This document shows, piece after piece, positions 54,872-63,569 of a stretch of 64,000 nt of DNA (its first letter is position 1; every line of letters begins with the position of its first letter). The position numbers were made by a program, and so were the translations under genes. Source of the stretch: Psychromonas sp. SA13A. GTDB lineage: Bacteria > Pseudomonadota > Gammaproteobacteria > Enterobacterales > Psychromonadaceae. Where the stretch lies: positions 1-64,000 of the forward strand of contig NZ_WTKU01000003.1 of the NCBI RefSeq assembly GCF_011378715.1, written 5' to 3'. The notes below the pieces were generated by a model that was not told the DNA's origin, did not search any database, and saw only the letters and a program-made list of their open reading frames with translations.

Positions 54872-56151
54872 TGTACTCCATAGCGGGTAAGCCACTGTTC
54901 TGTGATGACTTTAACCCAGCTAGGGTGTAACTCGCCTAACAAACGGGTGTTATCTATATTGATGATATTCGCGCTTGCATGTTGTTTTTCAGGAACATCA
55001 AAGAGCATTTTTTGTGCTGCAGTTAATTGTGATAAATCGAGTACACTACTATCGCCCCAGACAGCTGTCTTTTGTTTTCTAGATTGTGCTTCTGGGCTTA
55101 ATAAAAAGTTAGCTACTAATTTAGCGCCCTCAATATGAGGTGAGTTATAAGGAATTGCTACAAAGTGGATATTACTTAAACTACCATCTTTCATTCTATA
55201 GCTGCGCGTACTATCTGGTAAGTCATAGCGAGAAATCGCAGAAGGGATTTCAGCGGCTGAAAAGGTAAATGAGACTTGTAGCTCTGTATCGCCCATTAGA
55301 CGGCGTAATGCTAACCCATTAGATACAAAGTGTTTACCTTGACGCCATAAAGTTGGGTGCAATCGGTCTAAAAACTGCCATAACTGCGGTAATAATTGCA
55401 CTTGGCTTTCTACTGTCGCTTCTTGGTAGAGTTTTTCTTTAATATTCGCCGGCTGTTGTTCATTTAAAATGATCAACGCGTATTTGAGAAAGCTCATGCC
55501 TAAAAAGTCGGGTGGTTTAGGGTAAGTGAAATGACCTGGGTGATTTTCACTCCAAGTTAATAGTTCGGGTAATGTTTGTGGCACATCATTTACTTTTAAA
55601 CTATCAAAGTAAAAAGTCAGGGCGGCTTGTCCCCATGGTGCTTCCATTCCCTGTGTTGGGACACCAAAATCGCGTGTCATCGCAGGGTTATTAGTGGGAT
55701 TGGTTAATTCAAAATTAGGCAACTCTCCCGCCCAATCTGCTGCGAGTAATTCATATTTGGCCATCGATGCAAAGTTAGCCCCGTTGATCCAAACTAAATC
55801 AACTTGGCCATTACGATGATTGTCTGCTGCTTTTTCTGCTAAAACACGACTGACTGCTTCACTGGTATCTGTGAGTTTTACATGGTGTAAATTTATCTGA
55901 TATTTTTGCTTAACTTGATCAGAAACCCATTGAATATAATTATTAATTTGTTGATCGCCTCCCCACGCATGAAAGTATACGTCTTGCTTTGTGCCACGTT
56001 TTTCAACATTATGCCAAGCACGGGAAGTCGATTTAGCTTCAATATTTACTTCATTTGCAAATACATTGCTGCTAAGCGAAATAACGCTTAGCAGACAAAG
56101 ACTCATGATCAATTGACGGTAATAGTTATTTAAACATTTACTTAGTCGCAT
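54868..56151 (-). CDS. ynjB: ABC transporter periplasmic binding protein (YnjB-like)
   Basis: The 427-residue protein has a signal peptide (about 12-33, cut near VFANE) and a type II periplasmic-binding fold. Family-like blocks are FHAWGGDQQINNYIQWV (about 60-76), DLVWINGANFASM (about 118-130) and PPDFLGMSFLKYALI (about 212-226). It captures the ligand for YnjCD. YnjB relatives have been linked to thiamine or polyamine-type solutes only by similarity; the ligand is unknown. It overlaps the DUF547 gene by 14 bp. Confidence 0.9.
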   Translation of the reverse strand: MRLSKCLNNYYRQLIMSLCLLSVISLSSNVFANEVNIEAKSTSRAWHNVEKRGTKQDVYFHAWGGDQQINNYIQWVSDQVKQKYQINLHHVKLTDTSEAVSRVLAEKAADNHRNGQVDLVWINGANFASMAKYELLAADWAGELPNFELTNPTNNPAMTRDFGVPTQGMEAPWGQAALTFYFDSLKVNDVPQTLPELLTWSENHPGHFTYPKPPDFLGMSFLKYALIILNEQQPANIKEKLYQEATVESQVQLLPQLWQFLDRLHPTLWRQGKHFVSNGLALRRLMGDTELQVSFTFSAAEIPSAISRYDLPDSTRSYRMKDGSLSNIHFVAIPYNSPHIEGAKLVANFLLSPEAQSRKQKTAVWGDSSVLDLSQLTAAQKMLFDVPEKQHASANIINIDNTRLLGELHPSWVKVITEQWLTRYGVQ

Positions 56152-56986
56152 TAAGTTTCCAATTGTAATCTAAAAATTTAACATTAAAATCTTGGTTTTT
56201 TAATGTTAATGCTTGCTGCGTATTCAATGTCAAAGCCTCTGCATAAAGCCCTATAAAGCTTTGTATTGACTTAGTACCACGAAACCCAACTTCAAAGTCA
56301 TCACCATACCATTTAAAGATTGACGACAGATAAAAACTATCACCCTTGATGTAGTTACGACTTGTATCTGTTAAGAAACGCTCAGTTTGTTGCGTTAATT
56401 GCTGCTCAAGGTTATCGGCTGTGTAAGCTTCTTCTCGAAGTGCAGGGCAGCCAATACTGGCACAGTTTACGGCAAAATGAATACGTGGATCGTTATAGCG
56501 GTCACTACCTCGAATAAGATCATGCTCGATATTGTTTAAACTTATTTTTTTACCTAACAGCGGAATAAATTTTTTATCCCACGGAGAACTAAATAAACTT
56601 CCTAAATCTTTAATCGATTCTAGGTCAGGGTATTCAGTTAAAATAAACTCAACAGTCCATGCATTATAAGCATTGATTAAAAATGCTAATTGCTTCTCTT
56701 TCGACCAAGCATCAAAATCTGCACGAGAGACTTCACTTAATTTATCAAGGTAAACTTGTAGTTCGCTTTCTTGACTCTTAAAAGCAGCGTAGTCAACCGC
56801 TGTGCTGTGTCCTTTATTAATTGGGGAGGTATTTTGCTCAAGTAATTCAGTCCAACTAGCATGTAAATTAGTGCTTGTATCAGCATAAACATTACTTAGC
56901 ATTGAACTGCTCAATAGTGCAGCCCCTAAGGTGAAGCGCACTAGGGCGCTTACCTTATTGGTTGTATTTGCTATGACAGATGCCAT
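56138..56986 (-). CDS. DUF547 exported protein
   Basis: 282 residues with a signal peptide (cut near VYADT, about residue 36) and the DUF547 core: KQLAFLINAYNAWTVEFIL (about 98-116), DPRIHFAVNCASIGCPALREEAY (parts, about 165-187) and FKWYGDDF (about 226-233). The conserved Cys-x3-Cys pair (CASIGC) and His suggest a thiol-peptidase-like active site (papain/transglutaminase fold is proposed for the family). Its ATG overlaps the stop of the upstream reductase gene by one base (TAATG) and has a GGAG ribosome site. The operon context suggests a periplasmic role next to the YnjB importer. Confidence 0.85.
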   Translation of the reverse strand: MASVIANTTNKVSALVRFTLGAALLSSSMLSNVYADTSTNLHASWTELLEQNTSPINKGHSTAVDYAAFKSQESELQVYLDKLSEVSRADFDAWSKEKQLAFLINAYNAWTVEFILTEYPDLESIKDLGSLFSSPWDKKFIPLLGKKISLNNIEHDLIRGSDRYNDPRIHFAVNCASIGCPALREEAYTADNLEQQLTQQTERFLTDTSRNYIKGDSFYLSSIFKWYGDDFEVGFRGTKSIQSFIGLYAEALTLNTQQALTLKNQDFNVKFLDYNWKLNATK

Positions 56987-59139
56987 TAACCACGTCTCCA
57001 TGTATGGTATTTCTCTAACCAGTTTAATACTGTTTGTGGTGCATGATTACGCTTCCATTCACCGGCTGCGTACTTATTACCTTCAGCCCATGTTGGGTAA
57101 CTGTGGATCGTACCTAGAATCTTATTCAGTCCTAGGCCGTGTTTCATGGCTAAAACAAACTCTGCGATTAAATCACCAGCGTGTTCTGAAACAATGGTTA
57201 CCCCTAAAATCTTATCTTTACCTTTAGGCGTGATGACCTTGATAAAACCTTTAGTCGCACTATCTGTGATTGCGCGATCCAGCTCTTCAAAATCAAAGCG
57301 AGTAATTTCATAATCAATACCACGTTCTTTAGCTTCTGCTTCATTAATACCAACACGAGCAACTTCAGGGTCAATAAAGGTTGTCCATGGGATCACGCGG
57401 TAATCCACTTTAAATTTCTTCAAGTTACCGAATAAACCATTGACTGCAGCGTACCAACCTTGATGCGCAGCAACATGTGTAAATTGATAAGGACCAACAA
57501 TGTCACCAGCAGCAAAGATGTTCGGGTAAAGAGTTTCTAAATACTCGTTAGTTAAAATAGTACGGTTTGTTTCAATACCTAACTCTTCTAAACCATAACC
57601 CGTTAAACGTGCACTTCGACCTACCGCACATAATAATTGGTCATACTCAATTTCAATCTCTTGTTCGTTATGTTTAACGATGATGAACTTCTTACCGTCT
57701 TTCATTTCACAACGTAATGCTTGATGTGAAGTCAGGATATTAACGCCACTTTCTTTTAGCGATTCAGTTGCAAATTCAGACACTTCAAGATCTTCTTTGA
57801 TCATGATGCGTTCAGCCATTTCAATTTGCGTCACGTTAGAACCTAAGCGTGCAAAACTTTGTGCTAATTCTGAACCGATTGGACCGCCACCTAATACCAC
57901 TAACTTTCTCGGAGCTTGTTCAAGCTTAGCGAACTCATTCCATAATGTATCACTGGTCACATAACCTGTTTCTTCAATACCTGGTAGTGGTGGTACAAAT
58001 GGACGTGCACCGGTTGCAATAACAATACTGCGTGTTGTTAGTTTCTTGGTTGTTCCATCTTCATAGCTAATTTGTACAGTCCAAGGGTCAAGGATTTTTG
58101 CATAACCTTTCTCTACTTCAACACCTAAGTTAGTATAACGTTCAACACTATCGTGAGGTGCTACATCGGCAACAACTTGATGAACACGTTCCATTACTTT
58201 TTTGAATGAAAATTGTGGTGTTGTATCTTCTAAACCGTAGTGGTGCGCATTACGAATTTGTTCAGCAATTTTTGCACTTTTAATAATAGCTTTACTCGGA
58301 ACACAACCATAGTTAAGACAGTCACCACCCATCTCTCCGGCTTCAATTAAAGTAACCTTCGCTTTTACTGCGGCTGCAATATAACTAGTAACAAGGCCAC
58401 CTGCGCCAGCACCAATAACAACCATATTACGGTCGAATTTAGCTGGTTTAGTCCATTTCTTGTAGACTTGACGTTTTTTAATCATATTAACAATACCTTT
58501 TGCAATGAGCGGGAATACACCCAATAAAACGAATGAGATAATTAAACCGAAAGATAAAATACCTGACAGGCTCTCTATTTGCGCTAACTGTGTACCTGCG
58601 TTTACGAAGATAAACGTACCTGCTAGCATACCTAATTGGCTAACCCAGTAGAATGTCCAAGCTTTAAGTGCAGTAACACCCATTAATAGGTTGATTAAGA
58701 AAAATGGAAATATCGGTACCAAACGCAACGTAAATAAGTAAAAAGCACCTTCTTTTTTGATCCCTGCATCAATGGCAGCTAAACGCTCTGGGAAACGTTT
58801 CTTGAGTGAGTCGCGTAATAAGTAACGCGATACTAAGAATGATGCCAAAGCACCTAAACTTGAAGCAAATGAAGCAATCACAAAGCCTTCAAACAATCCA
58901 AATAAAGCGCCAGCAGCTAGTGTTAAAATAGCCGCTCCGGGTAATGCTAAAGCGGTAACTAAAACATACAGAACAAAGAAACCACCAATAACTAAAAGCG
59001 GGGATTGCTCTCTCAACTCACTGAATTGATCCATTGATCCTTTCAATCCATCTAAGGTTAAGAGTTGGTGTAAGTTGAAATGAAAAAACAATCCTATTAA
59101 TACGATTGCCAATAACAGTAGTACGATCTTCTTTAACAT
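56986..59139 (-). CDS. Fusion: TVP38/TMEM64 membrane domain with disulfide oxidoreductase
   Basis: 717-residue fusion. Residues about 1-220 are a VTT/TVP38 (SNARE-associated, DedA-like) membrane domain with five or six helices (GAAILTLAAGALFGLFEG, LRLVPIFPFFLINLLMG). From about 235 it is a FAD-dependent pyridine-nucleotide-disulfide reductase resembling mercuric reductase and dihydrolipoyl dehydrogenase. It has VIGAGAGGLVTSYIA for FAD, redox pair GGDCLNYGCVPSKA (Cys about 273 and 278), NAD site VVLGGGPIGSELA, FAAGDIVG, and the C-terminal HSYPTWAEG base region. The N-terminal metal-binding (HMA) domain and the C-terminal cysteine pair of true MerA are absent. It probably reduces a membrane-linked disulfide or quinone. 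First gene of the operon. Confidence 0.92.
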   Translation of the reverse strand: MLKKIVLLLLAIVLIGLFFHFNLHQLLTLDGLKGSMDQFSELREQSPLLVIGGFFVLYVLVTALALPGAAILTLAAGALFGLFEGFVIASFASSLGALASFLVSRYLLRDSLKKRFPERLAAIDAGIKKEGAFYLFTLRLVPIFPFFLINLLMGVTALKAWTFYWVSQLGMLAGTFIFVNAGTQLAQIESLSGILSFGLIISFVLLGVFPLIAKGIVNMIKKRQVYKKWTKPAKFDRNMVVIGAGAGGLVTSYIAAAVKAKVTLIEAGEMGGDCLNYGCVPSKAIIKSAKIAEQIRNAHHYGLEDTTPQFSFKKVMERVHQVVADVAPHDSVERYTNLGVEVEKGYAKILDPWTVQISYEDGTTKKLTTRSIVIATGARPFVPPLPGIEETGYVTSDTLWNEFAKLEQAPRKLVVLGGGPIGSELAQSFARLGSNVTQIEMAERIMIKEDLEVSEFATESLKESGVNILTSHQALRCEMKDGKKFIIVKHNEQEIEIEYDQLLCAVGRSARLTGYGLEELGIETNRTILTNEYLETLYPNIFAAGDIVGPYQFTHVAAHQGWYAAVNGLFGNLKKFKVDYRVIPWTTFIDPEVARVGINEAEAKERGIDYEITRFDFEELDRAITDSATKGFIKVITPKGKDKILGVTIVSEHAGDLIAEFVLAMKHGLGLNKILGTIHSYPTWAEGNKYAAGEWKRNHAPQTVLNWLEKYHTWRRG

Positions 59140-59477
59140 AGTTTATAACCTTTATATGGATGCGATGTGGTGGTCTTCAATTGAGCAACAACTTCTTAAG
59201 CACCAACGTCGAATTTTCATACCCATGACTTTATTATTTTAAAATCGCTGCCTTATTTTCGAACAGCTTTTCATCGTGCAATGGATAACTCAAACATAAA
59301 GACCTTAGTAAGCTGTTTTTAATTGCTTATTAATCTAAAAAAAGTGAAAAAAGTTAATTGAGATGTTTTTTGGAACAAAAAGTATAGGAGAGATAGTAGA
59401 AATGATCTGGTTATTTTTTTGTTTAAAAGCAAAATGTTAGTTTTGTCTGCAAACGCACGAAACATAGATTATAGGCA

Positions 59478-59511
59478 AAAAAAAAGAATGTACTCAGTAC
59501 ATTCTTTTTAT
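59478..59511 (-). terminator. Intrinsic terminator downstream of nrdA
   Basis: aaaaagaatgtac-tca-gtacattcttttt, perfect 13-bp stem; nine A on the left give a long T tail on the minus strand. It separates nrdA from the following operon. Confidence 0.92.
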
Positions 59512-59527
59512 AACAATTAATTGTAAC

Positions 59528-59536
59528 TTATCCACA
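59528..59536 (+). promoter_or_regulatory. Consensus DnaA box
   Basis: ttatccaca, a perfect DnaA box, 29 bp downstream of the nrdA stop. A single box here may be chance; the more telling pair is upstream of nrdA. Confidence 0.4.
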
Positions 59537-59565
59537 ATAATGACACATTTAATTAAACACAACGG

Positions 59566-61836
59566 TTATATCTTACAAGCGCCACCGGCACAGCCATCGT
59601 CTTCAATTACTTTTTCATCATCAGCACCATCACGGGTGTTATGGTAATAAAGTGTTTTAAGACCCATTTTGTAAGCCATTAACAGATCTTTAAGTAACGT
59701 AGTCATCGGCACTTTGCCATCATCAAAACGTTTAGGGTCATAGTTAGTGTTTGCTGAAATAGCTTGGTCAACAAACTTTTGCATGATACCTACTAACTCT
59801 AAATAACCTTGGTTATTAGGAATGGTCCATAACAGTTCGTAGTTTGCTTTGTATTTATCAAACTCAGGAACAACCTGTTTTAAAATCCCATCTTTACTCG
59901 CTTTGATACTGATGAAACCACGTGGTGGTTCAATACCATTGGTTGCATTAGATATCTGGCTTGATGTTTCAGAAGGCATCAATGCTGATAATGTTGAGTT
60001 ACGTAAACCATCTTTAACGATATCTGCACGTAATGTTTCCCAATCTAGGTGATAGGCTTCATCACAAATCGCATCTAGCGATTTTTTATAGGTATCTAAT
60101 GGAAGAATACCTTTTGCGTAATTAGTTTCATTAAATAGTGGGCAAGCACCACGTTCTTTGGCTAATTTGTTTGATGCTTTCAATAGGTAGAATTGAATCG
60201 CTTCAAAGGTTTTATGTGTCAGGTTGTTTGCACTGCCATCTGAGTACTTCACGCCATTTTTTGCTAGGTAGTAAGCATAGTTAATTACGCCTATACCTAA
60301 CGTACGGCGGTTCATGCTGCTTTTTTCTGCCGCTAAAATTGGGTAATCTTGATAATCTAATAAGTTATCTAAAGCACGTACCGCTAGCTCTGATAGTTCT
60401 TCAATTTCATCCAATGACTTAATCGCGCCTAAGTTGATGGCTGACAAAGTACATAACGCAATTTCGCCTTCTTCATCTTTAATATGACTTAACGGCTTAG
60501 TCGGCAATGCAATTTCTAAACATAGGTTACTCTGACGAACCGGTGCAACTTTACTATCAAATGGGCTATGCGTATTACAATGGTCGACATTTTGAATGTA
60601 AATACGACCTGTACTTGCACGTTCCTGCATCAGTAGTGAGAATAATTGTACTGATGGAATCGAAGTTTGACGAATAGACTCATCACTTTCATATAGGTGG
60701 TATAAACGCTCAAATTCATCTTGGTCTTCAAAGAAAGCATCGTATAGTCCCGGTGTATCAGATGGACTAAATAAAGTGATGTCTTTCTTGTCGATTAAAC
60801 GTTGGTAGAATAAACGGCCCAGTTGTACACCATAATCAAGATGACGAACACGGTTTGAGTCGATACCACGGTTATTTTTAAGTACTAATAATGATTCAAC
60901 TTCTAAATGCCAAATAGGGTAGAAGACCGTTGCTGCACCACCACGAACACCACCTTGAGAACAAGATTTAACCGCCGTTTGGAAGTGTTTGTAAAAGGGA
61001 ATACAACCTGTGTGGAAGGCTTCGCCACCACGGATTGTACTACCCATTGCGCGAATACGACCTGCATTGATACCAATACCCGCACGTTGCGATACATATT
61101 TCACAATGGCGCTTGAGGTCGCGTTGATAGAGTCTAAGCTATCATCTGCTTCAATAAGTACACATGAACTAAATTGACGTGTTGGTGTACGTACGCCAGA
61201 CATAATAGGCGTCGGTAATGATATTTTAAATTGAGACGTTGCGTCGTAAAAACGTTTTACATAATCTAAACGCACATCTTTATCGTAATCAGCAAATAAA
61301 CAAGCAGACACCATCAGGTATAAAAACTGTGCACTCTCATAAATCTCGCCGGTAACACGGTTTTGAATCAGGTATTTACCTTCTAACTGCTTTACTGCCG
61401 CATAAGAGAAGTTCAAGTCACGATCATGGTCGATAAACTTGTCCATTTCTTCAAATTCTTGTTTGGTGTAATCGGCTAATAGATGCTCATCGTATTTGCC
61501 TTTTGACACCATTTTACTGACATGTTCAAACACACTTGGTGGCGTGAAACGACGGTAAGCACGTTTACGTAAATGGAATACCGCTAAATGAGCTGCCAAA
61601 TATTGATAATCAGGCGACTCTTCTGATATCAAATCAGCAGCTGCTTTAATAATAGTTTCATGGATGTCATCAGTACGAATGCCATCATAGAACTGGATAT
61701 GTGAATTTAACTCTACCTGTGAAACAGAAACATTACTTAGCCCTTCAGCCGCCCATGTGATCACGCGGTGAATTTTCTCAAGATCAATGCTTTCTCTCTT
61801 TCCGTTTCGTTTGGTCACAGATAGGTTTTTATTCAT
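59566..61836 (-). CDS. nrdA: Class Ia ribonucleotide reductase alpha subunit
   Basis: Reduces NDPs to dNDPs. The 756-residue protein has an N-terminal ATP cone (VTKRNGKRESIDLEKIHRVI, about 6-25) for dATP control, active-site cysteines in the barrel (PTRQFSSCVL near 217 and NLCLEIALP near 436) and the C-terminal redox tail GCAGGACKI. The ATG at 61836 (MNKNLSV) is preferred to an upstream one. Although nrdB-yfaE normally follow at once, here an 8-kb operon separates them and nrdA has its own terminator. NrdR- and DnaA-type sites lie upstream. Confidence 0.97.
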   Translation of the reverse strand: MNKNLSVTKRNGKRESIDLEKIHRVITWAAEGLSNVSVSQVELNSHIQFYDGIRTDDIHETIIKAAADLISEESPDYQYLAAHLAVFHLRKRAYRRFTPPSVFEHVSKMVSKGKYDEHLLADYTKQEFEEMDKFIDHDRDLNFSYAAVKQLEGKYLIQNRVTGEIYESAQFLYLMVSACLFADYDKDVRLDYVKRFYDATSQFKISLPTPIMSGVRTPTRQFSSCVLIEADDSLDSINATSSAIVKYVSQRAGIGINAGRIRAMGSTIRGGEAFHTGCIPFYKHFQTAVKSCSQGGVRGGAATVFYPIWHLEVESLLVLKNNRGIDSNRVRHLDYGVQLGRLFYQRLIDKKDITLFSPSDTPGLYDAFFEDQDEFERLYHLYESDESIRQTSIPSVQLFSLLMQERASTGRIYIQNVDHCNTHSPFDSKVAPVRQSNLCLEIALPTKPLSHIKDEEGEIALCTLSAINLGAIKSLDEIEELSELAVRALDNLLDYQDYPILAAEKSSMNRRTLGIGVINYAYYLAKNGVKYSDGSANNLTHKTFEAIQFYLLKASNKLAKERGACPLFNETNYAKGILPLDTYKKSLDAICDEAYHLDWETLRADIVKDGLRNSTLSALMPSETSSQISNATNGIEPPRGFISIKASKDGILKQVVPEFDKYKANYELLWTIPNNQGYLELVGIMQKFVDQAISANTNYDPKRFDDGKVPMTTLLKDLLMAYKMGLKTLYYHNTRDGADDEKVIEDDGCAGGACKI

Positions 61837-61887
61837 TTTTTTACCTTTTTCGAAGAACAAAATAATTACTTTAGCGATTACAAGCAG

Positions 61888-61935
61888 TTATTTCTTATAG
61901 TGTTGATTGTTCATTTAAAACACAAGATGTAGTGT
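61888..61935 (-). promoter_or_regulatory. Tandem NrdR boxes upstream of nrdA
   Basis: acacaagatgtagtgt (61920-61935) matches the NrdR box consensus (acacwatatatwgtgt) well. A weaker second box, ttatttcttatagtgt, lies at 61888-61903. The two are 32 bp apart centre to centre, the three-helical-turn spacing typical of NrdR pairs. Both lie within 100 bp of the nrdA start. Confidence 0.65.
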
Positions 61936-62003
61936 TGGTTTTAAGGAAGAGGCACAAGATAAAGCTTTTTGAAAATTTTTCAAGGGATAACTATTATTAA
62001 ATT

Positions 62004-62024
62004 AGTGGATAAAATTGTGGACAA
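62004..62024 (-). promoter_or_regulatory. Two near-consensus DnaA boxes upstream of nrdA
   Basis: On the minus strand ttatccact (complement of 62004-62012) and ttgtccaca (complement of 62016-62024) each match the DnaA consensus at 8 of 9 positions and are 12 bp apart. E. coli nrdA is also controlled by a pair of DnaA boxes. Position about 170-190 bp upstream of the start. Confidence 0.5.
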
Positions 62025-62520
62025 ATTGGCATGGTTTATATCTGTTAGTACTTACTAACAAAATGCTGTAAGTGAGGTCTGTTTTATACAAATTGCAATA
62101 ACTATTTTGGTTTTTTTTAAATGTAAAAATTGCGTTTTATAGCAGCAATAATTTTTAAAAATTTATTTTTTGATATCTCAATTTTACAATTCTTTATGTT
62201 GATAGATTATTGATAAAACCTATCAACTTAGTTTTTAAATAATATAATAACGATACCTTTTATATTAACTCTCCTTGTTCGTCGACTCTTCATCCTCAGT
62301 TATCATTAACTTTCGTTGATCCCATAATTTAATTTTTTGCTTTTAAGTTATTGATCTTTGTTAAGAGTGTAGTAGACTCCAGTGAAAATTTATTGTCATA
62401 AATTAGTCATTTATATAATCACTAAGTGTTATTTTGTCGGCGATGATTGTTGATGTGTTTATTAGGCTTCTATTCGTCCTAGCCTACTATTCAAATATTG
62501 ATAGGACGTGAGATATTAAA
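62025..62520. other. AT-rich intergenic region, nrdA to lipoprotein
   Basis: About 500 bp, strongly AT-rich, with long T and A runs near 62110-62170. No gene, hairpin terminator or RNA family recognised. It contains the promoters of nrdA (minus) and of the lipoprotein gene (plus). Confidence 0.4.
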
Positions 62521-63162
62521 ATGAAAAAAGTAATATTATTATTAATGGTGTCAGTGTTAGCCGGATGTGCAACTCATGCAGAAATTAAAATGCCAGTCGT
62601 CGTAAAAATACATGATACGGCCTATGAAAATAAGTCGCTAAATTATGAAATATTATATAGCCAACCTAAGCCTGGTATCTTCACTGGAGGAGAACAATTA
62701 CCTTTAGCTCCATTAGAAGAAGCTGAGTTATCTGTTGCATCGGCATCAACTTTAAAAGAGCTGCCTAAACTTATATTTGAACAGTTACCTATTTCGGTTA
62801 GGTATTTAGTTGATAATCCTGACTTAACGTTAAAAATTGAACTGACCGCATATAACAAGCTCGGGCCTGCTTATGCAGATTATGAATTTGCAAAAAGCCT
62901 TGGTAAAGACTTATTAACGTTGGGTTTTGCATCTTCTGAGTACGATATTATTGCAGACTTTGACGCGAGATATATTTTACAGCAAAAAGGCGAAGTTATT
63001 TTTAGTAAAAACTTTAAAGTAAGAGACCAAGTTGACCATGAAAGAGGTGATTTTGAGTCTTATAACACATTAAATGACTTTACATCTCAAATACTAGAAA
63101 AGCACCTGATCTTGACTTTACACGCCTTTTTTAAAGATGCGGCAGTGAATGTAAAAGGTTAA
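62521..63162 (+). CDS. Hypothetical lipoprotein
   Basis: 213-residue protein with a short signal and lipobox LAGC (C16), so it is probably anchored in the outer or inner membrane. The mature domain is alternating beta/alpha with no recognised family. Blocks such as LPKLIFEQLPISVRYLVDNPDLTLKIELTAY (parts, about 82-112) and DIIADFDARYILQQKGEVIFSKNF (parts, about 141-164) have the look of a small beta-sheet scaffold like LptE or YajG-type lipoproteins. An aggacgtgaga ribosome region precedes the ATG. Confidence 0.75.
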   Translation: MKKVILLLMVSVLAGCATHAEIKMPVVVKIHDTAYENKSLNYEILYSQPKPGIFTGGEQLPLAPLEEAELSVASASTLKELPKLIFEQLPISVRYLVDNPDLTLKIELTAYNKLGPAYADYEFAKSLGKDLLTLGFASSEYDIIADFDARYILQQKGEVIFSKNFKVRDQVDHERGDFESYNTLNDFTSQILEKHLILTLHAFFKDAAVNVKG

Positions 63163-63239
63163 TTGTTAAGTTGCTGTAAATATTTACAGGGGCTTCAAAA
63201 TACTAGTACAGGCCCTTAGATTATTATTAAACGTGCCTA

Positions 63240-63273
63240 TTGATAAAGGAGTGCTTAATCACTCTTTTATCAA
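63240..63273. terminator. 14-bp hairpin between the lipoprotein and YecH genes
   Basis: ttgataaaggagtg (63240-63253) and cactcttttatcaa (63260-63273) pair fully with one G-U. The T run is weak, but the position between convergent genes fits a bidirectional terminator. A second palindrome, ctgtaaatatttacag, lies at 63174-63189, 11 bp after the lipoprotein stop. Confidence 0.6.
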
Positions 63274-63332
63274 TGCTCTACATTAAACCTCATCTGACAG
63301 CATTCATTTAACAATTAATAGCGTTTATAAAT

Positions 63333-63569
63333 TTAACAAAGGTGCTCTTCTGGCATTTTAATCCCCTCAACTGATTCTATAAACTTTCCCTTCGATGCTA
63401 GAAACTCAATCAACTGATCCGCGTTTAAGTCGCTGCCCATGCAAGTATGAAAACGTGCATTCTCACCAAAACTAGTAGCAATTTCTGCTTTTAACGCTTG
63501 TTTAGTATAAGTTTGTTCTGATTTTGCCATCATTTCCATAACCTGATGACCGTGTATAGATTGATTCAT
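63333..63569 (-). CDS. yecH: YecH-family metal-binding protein (DUF2492)
   Basis: 78-residue protein starting MNQSIHGHQVMEMM, with FHTCMGSDLNADQLIEFLASKGKF (parts, about 40-63) and a final C. These are the marks of the YecH family: the HGH motif, HTC motif and C-terminal Cys are likely metal ligands. Function unknown. A DnaA-box-like ttatccaca (63598-63606) lies just upstream. Confidence 0.88.
   Translation of the reverse strand: MNQSIHGHQVMEMMAKSEQTYTKQALKAEIATSFGENARFHTCMGSDLNADQLIEFLASKGKFIESVEGIKMPEEHLC

Larger units (their letters stand above)
59140..59565. other. Region between nrdA and the seven-gene operon
   Basis: Contains the nrdA terminator (59478-59511), one consensus DnaA box (59528-59536) and, toward 59140-59400, what must be the promoter of the seven-gene operon. 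No gene, riboswitch or clear operator was found. In particular no TPP-riboswitch-like sequence was seen. Confidence 0.5.

Noticed and set aside
56986-59139. Mercury resistance (merA)
   Set aside because: No HMA domain, no C-terminal cysteine pair, no merR/merT/merP nearby; the N-terminal half is a VTT membrane domain.
59140-59480. TPP riboswitch expected if YnjBCD were a thiamine importer
   Set aside because: No sequence resembling the conserved TPP aptamer segments was found on the minus strand, so thiamine regulation is not supported.
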